A stretch of DNA of 64,000 nucleotides from Streptomyces sp. NBC_01262 (GTDB taxonomy: Bacteria > Actinomycetota > Actinomycetes > Streptomycetales > Streptomycetaceae), in NCBI RefSeq assembly GCF_036226365.1, contig NZ_CP108462.1, positions 4,524,501-4,588,500 on the forward strand. The letters run 5' to 3'. Each line of letters starts with the position of its first letter. The first letter of the stretch is position 1. Below, piece after piece: positions 26,036 through 33,569 of this stretch. The position numbers and the translations under genes were made by a program. A model generated the notes under the pieces. That model saw only the letters and a program-made list of their open reading frames with translations, did not search any database and was not told the DNA's origin.

Positions 26036-26062
26036 AAGGCCCAGGTCAACGACCCGGGCCTT
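26036..26062 (+). terminator. Hairpin following tRNA copy D
   Basis: AAGGCCC pairs with GGGCCTT and is followed by GATTGCTGT. Same tail as copies A and B. Confidence 0.65.
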
Positions 26063-26370
26063 GATTGCTGTCTAGCGCCAGCTATGTGAATGGTTATTGC
26101 ACGAGTCACCGGCGGAACCCGTGGATCCCTCCTGGAGGCCGGCACCCGGTCCGCGGTCGCCTCCGTCGACCCGACCCGGTTCTTCGCCAAGTACGGCGCG
26201 CAGGGCAACTCGTGGGCGATCTTCAAGACCTTCCTCGACGCGGGTGTCCTCGGGCCGTTCGGCGTCCACCCCTGGGAACCACTGGGGTGCCTCCCCGGTG
26301 CGAGGGCACCGAGGTTCACGGTTTCGTGTGCACATCCGGGTCAGGACACCCACACATGAGAGGCCCAGCC
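26063..26370 (+). other. Gene remnant just outside the last attachment copy
   Basis: A frame open at 26090-26359 contains SVDPTRFFAKYGAQGNSWAI and FKTFLDAGVLG, which look like real protein rather than antisense. It has no proper start, and after about residue 55 the sequence loses protein character. I take it as the 3' remnant of a gene cut by integration; the family is not identified. GAGAGG just before 26371 is the ribosome site of the hydrolase. Confidence 0.4.
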
Positions 26371-27180
26371 ATGACCGTCCCCATTCCCGTGGTCTTCGTC
26401 CACGGGCTCTGGCTGCACAGCACCTCCTGGCAGCCGTGGATCGATCTGTTCCGCGAGGAGGGCTACGACCCGTCCGCGCCCGGGTGGCCCGGCGACCCCG
26501 ACACCGTCGAGGAGGCGCGCCAGAACCCCGAGAGCATCGCCGGCCACGGCATCGACGACGTCGTCGAGCACTACGCGGCCCTGATCGCGGCCCTGCCCGT
26601 ACGGCCCATCGTGATCGGTCACTCGTTCGGCGGGATGATCGCGCAGAAGCTGCTCGGCCAGGACCGCGCCGCCGCGGCGGTCGCGATCGACGCCGCACAG
26701 ATCAAGGGCGTTCTGCCCCTGCCGCTGTCCGCGCTGAAGGCGACGCTCCCGGTCTTCAAGAACCCGGCCAACAGGCGCCGGTCGGTCTCCCTGAGCGCAG
26801 AGCAGTTCCGGTTCGCGTTCGGCAACGCCGTTGCGGAGGAGGAATCGGCAGCACTGTACGAGCGCTGGACCATCCCCGCGCCGGGCAAGCCGCTGTACGA
26901 GGCCGCCTCCGCCAACTTCAACCCCCACTCGCCGGCGAAGGTCGACACGGACAACAGCGGACGCGGCCCGCTGCTGCTCATCTCCGGCGGCAAGGATCAC
27001 ACGGTGCCCGAGGTCGTCACCCGGGCCACGCTCAAGCAGTACCGGCACTCCGAGGCGGTCACGGACATCATCAACTTCCCGGACCGCGGGCACTCCCTGA
27101 CGATCGACGGCGGCTGGCGCGAGGTCGCGGACACCGTTCTCACCTGGCTGCGGCAGCAGGGTCCGGAGACCGGGCGATGA
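26371..27180 (+). CDS. Alpha/beta hydrolase
   Basis: The 269-residue protein has VVFVHGLWLHSTSWQPWIDL (oxyanion region), the nucleophile elbow VIGHSFGGMIAQKLL and the histidine in FPDRGHSLTID; the acid is probably in LLISGGKDHTVPE. The set of catalytic residues is complete for an esterase/lipase-like serine hydrolase. There is no signal peptide, so it is cytoplasmic. I prefer the ATG at 26371 to that at 26356 because GAGAGG lies at ribosome distance. It overlaps the following SDR gene as ATGA, so the two proteins likely act in one pathway. Confidence 0.8.
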   Translation: MTVPIPVVFVHGLWLHSTSWQPWIDLFREEGYDPSAPGWPGDPDTVEEARQNPESIAGHGIDDVVEHYAALIAALPVRPIVIGHSFGGMIAQKLLGQDRAAAAVAIDAAQIKGVLPLPLSALKATLPVFKNPANRRRSVSLSAEQFRFAFGNAVAEEESAALYERWTIPAPGKPLYEAASANFNPHSPAKVDTDNSGRGPLLLISGGKDHTVPEVVTRATLKQYRHSEAVTDIINFPDRGHSLTIDGGWREVADTVLTWLRQQGPETGR

Positions 27181-27980
27181 CGCCCGGTGCCGACGCGGGC
27201 CTGGCCGGGCGGACCGTCGTGGTCACCGGCGCCGGGCGCGGCATCGGACTGGCGGTCGTCGAGGCCTTCCTCGCGGCCGGCTCCCGCGTCGTCGCGGGTT
27301 CGAGGGAACGCACCGAAGCCCTCGACAAGCACGTGAAGCAGGGTGCTGAACTCACCGTCGTGGAACTCGACCTCGCGACGCCCGACGGTCCGGCCGCGCT
27401 GGTCGCCGAGGCCGTAGCGCTCCATGGCGGTGTCGACATCCTGGTGAACAACGTCGGGGCGGTGCGGCCGCGGGTCGACGGCTTCCTGGGCGTGACGGAC
27501 GAGGACTGGGAGTGGACGTTCACGGTCAACTTCATGGCCGCCGTCCGCACCACCCGGGCCGCTCTGCCACACCTGCTCGCCGCCGGCGCGGGACGTATCG
27601 TCACCGTCTCCTCGGTCAACGCCCGGCTGCCGGACCCTCTGGTCATCGACTACGGCGCGGCGAAGGCAGCACTGACCAACTTCTGCAAGGCCCTGTCCAA
27701 GGAGGTGGGGCCACGCGGCGTGCGGGTGAACACCATCGGTCCCGGCCCGGTGGAGACGGCGCTGTGGCAGGGCGCTGACGGCGTCGCCGCCACGGTCGCC
27801 CAGTCCCGGGGCGTCGACCCCCGCGAGGTGGCCCGCGGCGCGGCGGACCAGTCGGTGACCGGCCGCTTCACCCGGCCGTCCGAGGTGGCCGATCTCGTGC
27901 TCTACCTCGCCGGTCCTCGGGCGGCGAACATCACCGGCGCCGACTTCGTCATCGACGGCGGCCTCGTCGAATCGCTCTGA
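27177..27980 (+). CDS. Short-chain dehydrogenase/reductase (SDR)
   Basis: The 267-residue protein is a classical SDR: TVVVTGAGRGIGLAVVEAF for nucleotide binding, LVNNVGAVRP for the NNAG-type motif, serines in IVTVSSVNARL and the catalytic pair in IDYGAAKAALTNF. The ending FVIDGGLVESL is typical. The Arg after the glycine motif (GSRERTE) suggests NADP. It oxidises or reduces an unknown alcohol/ketone. The start overlaps the hydrolase stop. Confidence 0.88.
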   Translation: MTPGADAGLAGRTVVVTGAGRGIGLAVVEAFLAAGSRVVAGSRERTEALDKHVKQGAELTVVELDLATPDGPAALVAEAVALHGGVDILVNNVGAVRPRVDGFLGVTDEDWEWTFTVNFMAAVRTTRAALPHLLAAGAGRIVTVSSVNARLPDPLVIDYGAAKAALTNFCKALSKEVGPRGVRVNTIGPGPVETALWQGADGVAATVAQSRGVDPREVARGAADQSVTGRFTRPSEVADLVLYLAGPRAANITGADFVIDGGLVESL

Positions 27981-28052
27981 CCGGCCGTCACGGCACGGCG
28001 GACGCCGAGCCCACCGCGCCTCGCTTCCCCTCACAATCCTTTGGAGAGATCA

Positions 28053-29042
28053 GTGAGATTCCGTCTGCCCAGATTGCGCCGCCTGGTGGCCTCGGTCTTC
28101 GCCCTGGCCGTCGGCCTCGGCTCGATCACCCTCACGGCCTCGGCCTCCGACAAGCCGGCGCCTGCGCCCGGCGAGCAGATGCCCGCCGGCTTCAGCGAAC
28201 ACAAGACCCGGGTCGCCGGGACCGGCATCGACTACGTGATCGGCGGCCACGGCCCGACCCTGGTCCTGATCCACGGCTACCCCCAGACCTGGTACGAGTG
28301 GCACGGCATCATGCCCGCGCTCGCCAAGCACTACACCGTCATCGCCCCGGACCTGCCCGGCGCGGGCCGGAGTGACGCCCCGGCGTCCGGCTACGACAAG
28401 AAGACCATGGCCGCCACGCTGCACGCGCTCCTGGTGTCGCTCGGCAAGGACCAGGACGTGAATGTCGTAGGCCATGACATCGGCACGATGGTCGCCTACT
28501 CCTACGCCGCGCAGTACCCGCACAGCGTCAGGAAGCTCGTGCTCAGCGAGGCTCCGATCCCGGACCCCGGCATCTACGAGTTCCCCGCTCTGACGGCCAA
28601 GGGACCCGGGGTGTGGAACTTCGGCTTCTTCTCCCTGCAGACCGGCCTCCCCGAGAGCCTGATACGGGGCCGCGAGCTGACCTGGACCTCGGGCTTCATG
28701 CGCGGTATCGCGGTGCACAAGGACGCCCTGACCCCGGACGACCTGCAGGTCTTCGCCTCCTACCTGCGCGACTACGCACACCTGGAAGCGAGCTTCGCGT
28801 GGTTCCGGACGTTCCCGCAGGACATCGCCGACAACGCGCGGTTCCAGAAGAAGCCCCTGACCATGCCGGTCCTCGCGATCGGCGCCGACGGCAGCCTCGG
28901 TTCGTCGGTCGCGAAGCAGGTACGCCACTACGCCACCCACGTCACCCCGGCGGTCATCACCGACTCCGGCCACTGGATCTACGAGGAGCACCCGAAAGAG
29001 ACGACCGACATGCTGCTGCACTTCCTGGGCGGCCGACGATGA
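28053..29042 (+). CDS. Secreted epoxide-hydrolase-type alpha/beta hydrolase
   Basis: The 329-residue protein has an N-terminal signal (RLRRLVASVFALAVGLGSIT, then LTASAS). LVLIHGYPQTWYEWHGIMPAL contains the HGxP motif, the nucleophile is aspartate in VVGHDIGTMVAYSY, and the histidine lies in ITDSGHWIYEEHPKE. An Asp nucleophile and HGYP point to epoxide hydrolases or haloalkanoate dehalogenases rather than esterases. I chose the GTG at 28053 with GGAGAG upstream over the TTG 12 bases earlier. It overlaps the cupin gene (ATGA). Confidence 0.82.
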   Translation: MRFRLPRLRRLVASVFALAVGLGSITLTASASDKPAPAPGEQMPAGFSEHKTRVAGTGIDYVIGGHGPTLVLIHGYPQTWYEWHGIMPALAKHYTVIAPDLPGAGRSDAPASGYDKKTMAATLHALLVSLGKDQDVNVVGHDIGTMVAYSYAAQYPHSVRKLVLSEAPIPDPGIYEFPALTAKGPGVWNFGFFSLQTGLPESLIRGRELTWTSGFMRGIAVHKDALTPDDLQVFASYLRDYAHLEASFAWFRTFPQDIADNARFQKKPLTMPVLAIGADGSLGSSVAKQVRHYATHVTPAVITDSGHWIYEEHPKETTDMLLHFLGGRR

Positions 29043-29536
29043 CGTCAGGAGCGGAAATGACCCGGTTCTTCCCGACCTTCGGCCCGACAGCCGAGCGCGA
29101 ACCCTTCTGGTTCCTCGGCGGCCAGGCCAGGATCCTGCTTCCCGGCACCGCGACCGACAACCGGCTCAGTCTGATGGAGTTCGCCGACCCGGCCGGCCAC
29201 GCGCCCCCGCACCACGTCCACGAGGACGAGGAAGAGGTCTGGTTCGTCCTCGACGGCGAGGTGACGTTCTTCGTCGGCGACCAGCGCCACGACCTGGTGC
29301 CCGGGCAGGTCGCGTACGGGCCGCGCGGGGTTCCGCACAGCTACCTGGTGCGCTCGCCCCAGGGGGCGCGGATAGCGGTGCTGTTCAGCCCGGCCTGTAT
29401 CGAGGAGTACTTCAGGGCCAACGGCACCCCGGTGGCCGAGGCCGGGGATCTGCCGCCGGAGTTCGATATCGCGGCGGTCGTGGCCTCCGCCGAGGCCTTC
29501 CACCTGCGCGTCACCGGACCGCCGCCGTCCTTGTAG
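29039..29536 (+). CDS. Cupin-domain protein
   Basis: The 165-residue single-domain cupin has HAPPHHVHEDEEEVWFVLDG as the first metal-binding motif (HxH and Glu) and PGQVAYGPRGVPHSYLV as the second, with the histidine. Such proteins bind a metal and act as dioxygenases, isomerases or sensors; nothing here decides which. The start overlaps the hydrolase stop, so the two are translated together. No signal peptide is seen. Confidence 0.8.
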   Translation: MTSGAEMTRFFPTFGPTAEREPFWFLGGQARILLPGTATDNRLSLMEFADPAGHAPPHHVHEDEEEVWFVLDGEVTFFVGDQRHDLVPGQVAYGPRGVPHSYLVRSPQGARIAVLFSPACIEEYFRANGTPVAEAGDLPPEFDIAAVVASAEAFHLRVTGPPPSL

Positions 29537-29588
29537 GTCAGACCCGCCCCGAAAGAGCAGGAAATACGATGAGATGGAGAGAGCAGTC

Positions 29589-30461
29589 ATGACAGGCATC
29601 GAACACGTCCGATTCCGCGAGGGCGGGCAACGCCGCAGAATGCCGATGCTTTCGGCGATGGTGATCGGGACACTGCTCGCGGTCCCGGCGCTGTCCGCCG
29701 CCACGCCCGCCGGCTCGGCGTCCGCCGCGAACGCCACGACGACGTCGGCCACACCGAGCACACCGAGACCGACCGTGGTCCTGGTGCACGGTGCGTTCGC
29801 GGACTCGTCGAGCTGGGACGGGGTGATATCGCGGCTGGAGCGCCAGGGATACCCGGTGATCGGCGTCGCGAACCCGCTCCGCGGCCTGGCCGACGACTCG
29901 GCCTACGTGTCCAGTGTCCTGGACACCATTCCCGGGCCGGTCATCCTGGTCGGCCACTCCTACGGCGGCGCCGTCATCACCGACGCCGCGGTGGGCCACC
30001 CCAACGTCAAGGCCCTGGTGTACATCGCCGCGTTCGCTCCCGACCAGGGCGAGTCCGGCCTGGCGATCCTCGGAGAATACCCGGGCAGCCAGCTGTCGCC
30101 GGCGCTGACGGTCCGGCCGTTCCCGGGCGGGCAGGACGCCTACGTCAACCCCGCGGATTTCCGGCAGGTCTTCGCCGCCGACGTGCCGGCCGGCAAGGCC
30201 CGGCTGATGGCTGCCGGACAACGGCCGGTGGCGCTGGCCGCGTTCGCGGAACCCAGCAGCACGCCGGCATGGAAGACCGTTCCCTCCTGGTTCCTGGTCG
30301 CAGGCGCCGACCGCGCCATCCCACCGGCTGCCGAACAGGCCATGGCGCTTCGCGCGGGTTCTCACACCGAGGTGATCCGCGGCGCGTCGCACGCGGTCCT
30401 CGTCTCGCATCCCGGCGCCACCGCGCACGTCATCGAAGCCGCGGCCCGCGCCACCTCCTGA
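29589..30461 (+). CDS. Exported serine alpha/beta hydrolase
   Basis: From the ATG at 29589 (GGAGAG seven bases upstream) there are 290 residues. A signal peptide (MPMLSAMVIGTLLAVPALSA) lies after an Arg-rich start. TVVLVHGAFADSSSWDGVIS, VILVGHSYGGAVITDAAVG (serine nucleophile) and IRGASHAVLVSHP (histidine) follow. The catalytic domain is clearly paralogous to the cytoplasmic hydrolase at 40079-40774 (same GHSYGGAVIT, AYIAAFAPD and GASH motifs). The family includes esterases and macrolide-type hydrolases; the substrate is unknown. Confidence 0.82.
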   Translation: MTGIEHVRFREGGQRRRMPMLSAMVIGTLLAVPALSAATPAGSASAANATTTSATPSTPRPTVVLVHGAFADSSSWDGVISRLERQGYPVIGVANPLRGLADDSAYVSSVLDTIPGPVILVGHSYGGAVITDAAVGHPNVKALVYIAAFAPDQGESGLAILGEYPGSQLSPALTVRPFPGGQDAYVNPADFRQVFAADVPAGKARLMAAGQRPVALAAFAEPSSTPAWKTVPSWFLVAGADRAIPPAAEQAMALRAGSHTEVIRGASHAVLVSHPGATAHVIEAAARATS

Positions 30462-30486
30462 ATTTGCGGACCGGACCTCGAACCGG

Positions 30487-30640
30487 GTGCGGCTGCGGCG
30501 CGTCGCGTCGATCCTGTCGATGATGACGGCGGCGCTGGTCGGCGGTCTGCTGCTACGCCACGGCCAGATCGCGACACCGCCGAGAGCTGGGGCTGATCGG
30601 GCCGCGACCGCTTCTCCCACCAAGCCCACGAAGGGAGACC
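30487..30640 (+). pseudogene. Signal-peptide-coding remnant
   Basis: A GTG opens VRLRRVASILSMMTAALVGG followed by LLLRHGQ, a good export signal, but it runs into Arg-rich antisense of the LuxR gene without a mature domain. A related leader (MRRVVSILAMTAGASVGGLL) is at 36510 on the other strand, so the two flank the LuxR pair as inverted relics. Confidence 0.5.
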
Positions 30641-30643
30641 GAC

Positions 30644-30697
30644 ATGCCGTACATCACCGTCGGCCAGGAGAACTCCGCCGGCATCGAGCTCCTCGGG
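30644..30697 (+). pseudogene. 5' fragment of an alpha/beta hydrolase (chloroperoxidase-like) gene
   Basis: AAGGGAG and an ATG open MPYITVGQENSAGIELL, the characteristic N-terminus of non-haem chloroperoxidase-type hydrolases (MPYITVGQENS, recalled). After 17 residues the frame runs into the end of the convergent LuxR gene, so the body of the gene is gone. This is a clean break point. Confidence 0.65.
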
Positions 30698-30699
30698 GG

Positions 30700-33483
30700 T
30701 CAGTCCCCGGTCGCCGGGCCCGGTTCGCCGATCGCGCGGGGGATCTGCTTCCGGGAGGTGATGCCGAGCTTGCGGAACACCTTGTTCAGATGGAACTCGA
30801 CGGTCGAGGCGGTGACGAACAACCGCGTCGCGATCTCCCCGTTGGTCAGCCCCGAGGCGGCCATGGAGGCCACCTGCCGTTCCCGTGGTGTGAGGTCGAA
30901 CCTGGTCTCCTCCGTCCGTCTGCGGGCTGTCTCGCCGGTGGCCAGCAGCTCGATCCGGGCCCGCTCGGCGTACGGCACCGCGCCGAAGGCGTCGAAGCTC
31001 TCGTACGCGGCGCGCAACTGCTTCCTGGCATCGGAACGCCGCTTGCGGCGGCGCAGCCATTCGCCGAACAGCAGCCGGGACCGGGCCCGCTCCAGGCCCA
31101 GCGGACCCTGCCCCAGCAGTTCGACGGATTCCTGGTAGGACTTCTCGGCATCGTCGCCGTCCGCCGTCAGCGCCCGGCCGAGGGCCAGGGTGCCCAGTGC
31201 CCAGGGAGTACCGGCGAGCGGGGCGCGTTCCTCCAGCCGGGCCAGGGCTTTGGCCACGCCGGCTCGGTCGCCGGTGCGCACACCGGCCTCGATGAGCAGC
31301 GGCAGAACGAGGTTGCCGTTGGTCGGAGGGTCCTCCTCGAAGACCGCCCACGCGTGCTTCATCGCCTGCCGGTAGTGGCCGTGCCCCAGCTCGAACAAGG
31401 CCAGCGCGTGCTGCGCCATCAGGTGGTGCAAGCCCAGGCCTATGCTCCTCATCTCCGCGGTCTGCCGCACCGCCGCCCGCAGCTCGGCCTCCCGGCCGGT
31501 CAGGGCGAACAGATGGAGCCTGTTGATGTCTCCGCTGCCGGGGAACCCGGTGGCAGCCACGATGTCGTCGAACTCGGCGTAGCGGACCTCCGCCTCCGTG
31601 AACCGTCCGTCCAGGAGTTCGTAACGCGCCTCGACGAGCAGCGTGATGCTCAGCGCGTACAGCGCGCCGGCGTCGCGCTCCGCCGCCGCCAGGCGGTCTG
31701 TGAGTTCACGCGCGGCCTGGACGTCCCAGAGATCGTCGCAGGCCATCAACAGCATCACCGCGAACGGGCTGTTCGCGTCCCCGATCCCGCCGCCGCCCCG
31801 CAGCCCGTTCAGGGCGCTGCGCAACACGGGCACGCCGCGTTCGTAGCCCTCGGCCACGCGACGGGCCAGACCCTCCATCAGCAGGTCGCGGCCGCGCACT
31901 GCGGAGTCCGGGGCGTGCCGCGCGGAGACGGCGGCCGCCGCGACCTCGGTCAGCGACGTGCCCCGCACGCAGTCGTGGGCGACCAGTGCGGCGTGCAGCG
32001 CCTCGCAGAGCAGCTCCCAGGTCAGCCGCGGGTCCTGTGGGCCGAGCCTGGTCACGGCGTCCATCAGCATCGCCGGGACGTCGCCGACGACGATCTGGAA
32101 CATCTGCGCGGTCGCCCGCATCCGCAGCTCGCGCGTGCGCATCACCGGGCCGCGGATGTCGGCGCCGGCCAGGTCCAGCGCGGTCCGTGCGGCCGGCGCG
32201 TCGCCCGACATCAAGTGGGCCTGCGCCGCGTCGAGCAGTCGCTCGGCCCGTTTGTCCGGGTCGCCGGTGAACTCGGCGGCGCGCGACAGGAACAGGGCCT
32301 GCTGGGAGTAGCCGCCGCGGGAGCGGGCTCGCTCGGAGGCGGCTTCCAGGTCGTCGGCGACGCCGTCGTCCACGCCCTCGGCTGCCTCGGCCCGGTGCCA
32401 GGCGCGACGGTCGGCGTCCCGCACGGAGTCGCAGACGGCGGCCAGTGCCGCGTGTACCCGGCGGCGGTCGCCGGGTTCGGCTCCGGCGTAGACCGTCGAG
32501 CGGATCAGGGGATGCCGGAAGGCCGTCGGCGTGTCCCGGCCGAGGATTCCCGCGGCGACCGCCGGCTGGACGGCGCGGGCGGATAGGCCCAGCCGCCCGG
32601 CGGCCCGCCACATCATCCCCGTGTCGTCCGAGGGGGCCGCGGCCAGCAGCAGCAACAGGGTTCCGGTCTCCGGCGGCAGGGCTCTGACCAGGCGCTGGAA
32701 GTGGCCCTCGAGCAGCCGGCTCACCGGCAGCGGATCGGGCAACGGGGCGATACCGGACAGTTGCTCGGCAGCCAGGGCGTCGGCGAGCTCCAGCAGCGCG
32801 AGCGGATTGCCACCGGTGCCGGCGACGATCCGGCCGGCCACGTCCGCGTCCACCCGCCGGGGGACGCAGGAGAGCAGGACCTTGGCCTCCGGCTCGGGCA
32901 GACCGGTCACGGAGTGCACGTTCAGTGCGTCGAACAGGCCGTTGTCCCCGAGCCCGTCGCGGACGGCGATGATCAGGCCCAGGGAGTCGGCGTGCAGCCG
33001 GCGAGCGACGAACGCGAGCGCATCGGCCGACTCCCGGTCAAGCCATTGCGCGTCGTCCAGCAGGAACAGCAGCGGCTGATCGGTGGCGGCCTCGGACAGC
33101 AGTGTCAGCGTCGCGAGGCCGACCAGATAGCGGTCCGCGGGCGGCCCCGGCGTGAGGCCCAGGGCCGCGTCCAACGCGGCCCGCTGCGGCCCCGGCAGCC
33201 GGCCCGTCCGGTTCAGGAAAGGACGCAGCAGCCGGTGCAGCGCGCCGAAGCCGAGGCCGGCCTCGGGCTCGACCGCGGTCAGCCGGACCACGCGCAGTTC
33301 CGCGGCCCGGGTCGCGGCGTACTCCAGCAGCCGGGTCTTGCCGATCCCGGGTTCGCCGGTCAGGACCAGGACTCCGCTGAGGCCGTCGCGCACCGCGTCG
33401 AGCAGTCGTCCGATGGCTTCGCGTTCGGCGTGGCGGCCGACCATCGGCGGCCCGGATGCGTGCCGGATGCCGTTCCACACCAT
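30700..33483 (-). CDS. Large LAL-family LuxR transcriptional regulator
   Basis: The 927-residue protein starts MVWNGIRHAS and has Walker A in VLTGEPGIGKTRLLEYA and Walker B in LLFLLDDAQWLDRES. A long helical (TPR-like) middle follows. The C-terminal LuxR helix-turn-helix is LTPRERQVASMAASGLTNGE and ATRLFVTASTVEFHLNKVFR. LAL proteins are ATP-dependent activators of catabolic or antibiotic gene clusters. The neighbouring hydrolase operons (26.4-30.5 kb) are natural targets, by inference. It is encoded 86 bp downstream of a second LAL gene on the same strand. Confidence 0.85.
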   Translation of the reverse strand: MVWNGIRHASGPPMVGRHAEREAIGRLLDAVRDGLSGVLVLTGEPGIGKTRLLEYAATRAAELRVVRLTAVEPEAGLGFGALHRLLRPFLNRTGRLPGPQRAALDAALGLTPGPPADRYLVGLATLTLLSEAATDQPLLFLLDDAQWLDRESADALAFVARRLHADSLGLIIAVRDGLGDNGLFDALNVHSVTGLPEPEAKVLLSCVPRRVDADVAGRIVAGTGGNPLALLELADALAAEQLSGIAPLPDPLPVSRLLEGHFQRLVRALPPETGTLLLLLAAAPSDDTGMMWRAAGRLGLSARAVQPAVAAGILGRDTPTAFRHPLIRSTVYAGAEPGDRRRVHAALAAVCDSVRDADRRAWHRAEAAEGVDDGVADDLEAASERARSRGGYSQQALFLSRAAEFTGDPDKRAERLLDAAQAHLMSGDAPAARTALDLAGADIRGPVMRTRELRMRATAQMFQIVVGDVPAMLMDAVTRLGPQDPRLTWELLCEALHAALVAHDCVRGTSLTEVAAAAVSARHAPDSAVRGRDLLMEGLARRVAEGYERGVPVLRSALNGLRGGGGIGDANSPFAVMLLMACDDLWDVQAARELTDRLAAAERDAGALYALSITLLVEARYELLDGRFTEAEVRYAEFDDIVAATGFPGSGDINRLHLFALTGREAELRAAVRQTAEMRSIGLGLHHLMAQHALALFELGHGHYRQAMKHAWAVFEEDPPTNGNLVLPLLIEAGVRTGDRAGVAKALARLEERAPLAGTPWALGTLALGRALTADGDDAEKSYQESVELLGQGPLGLERARSRLLFGEWLRRRKRRSDARKQLRAAYESFDAFGAVPYAERARIELLATGETARRRTEETRFDLTPRERQVASMAASGLTNGEIATRLFVTASTVEFHLNKVFRKLGITSRKQIPRAIGEPGPATGD

Positions 33484-33569
33484 GGCACCGCTCCCCTGCT
33501 TGTCGATGTCCTGACATGGGGAACGCTACGTACGCCGCGCAGGCGGAAGCGAGCGTCATGTGACGGTGG

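Noticed and set aside
26097..27980. A 627-residue fusion ending in an SDR
   Set aside because: The first 360 codons overlap a clear hydrolase gene in another frame; the SDR starts at 27177 with an ATGA overlap.
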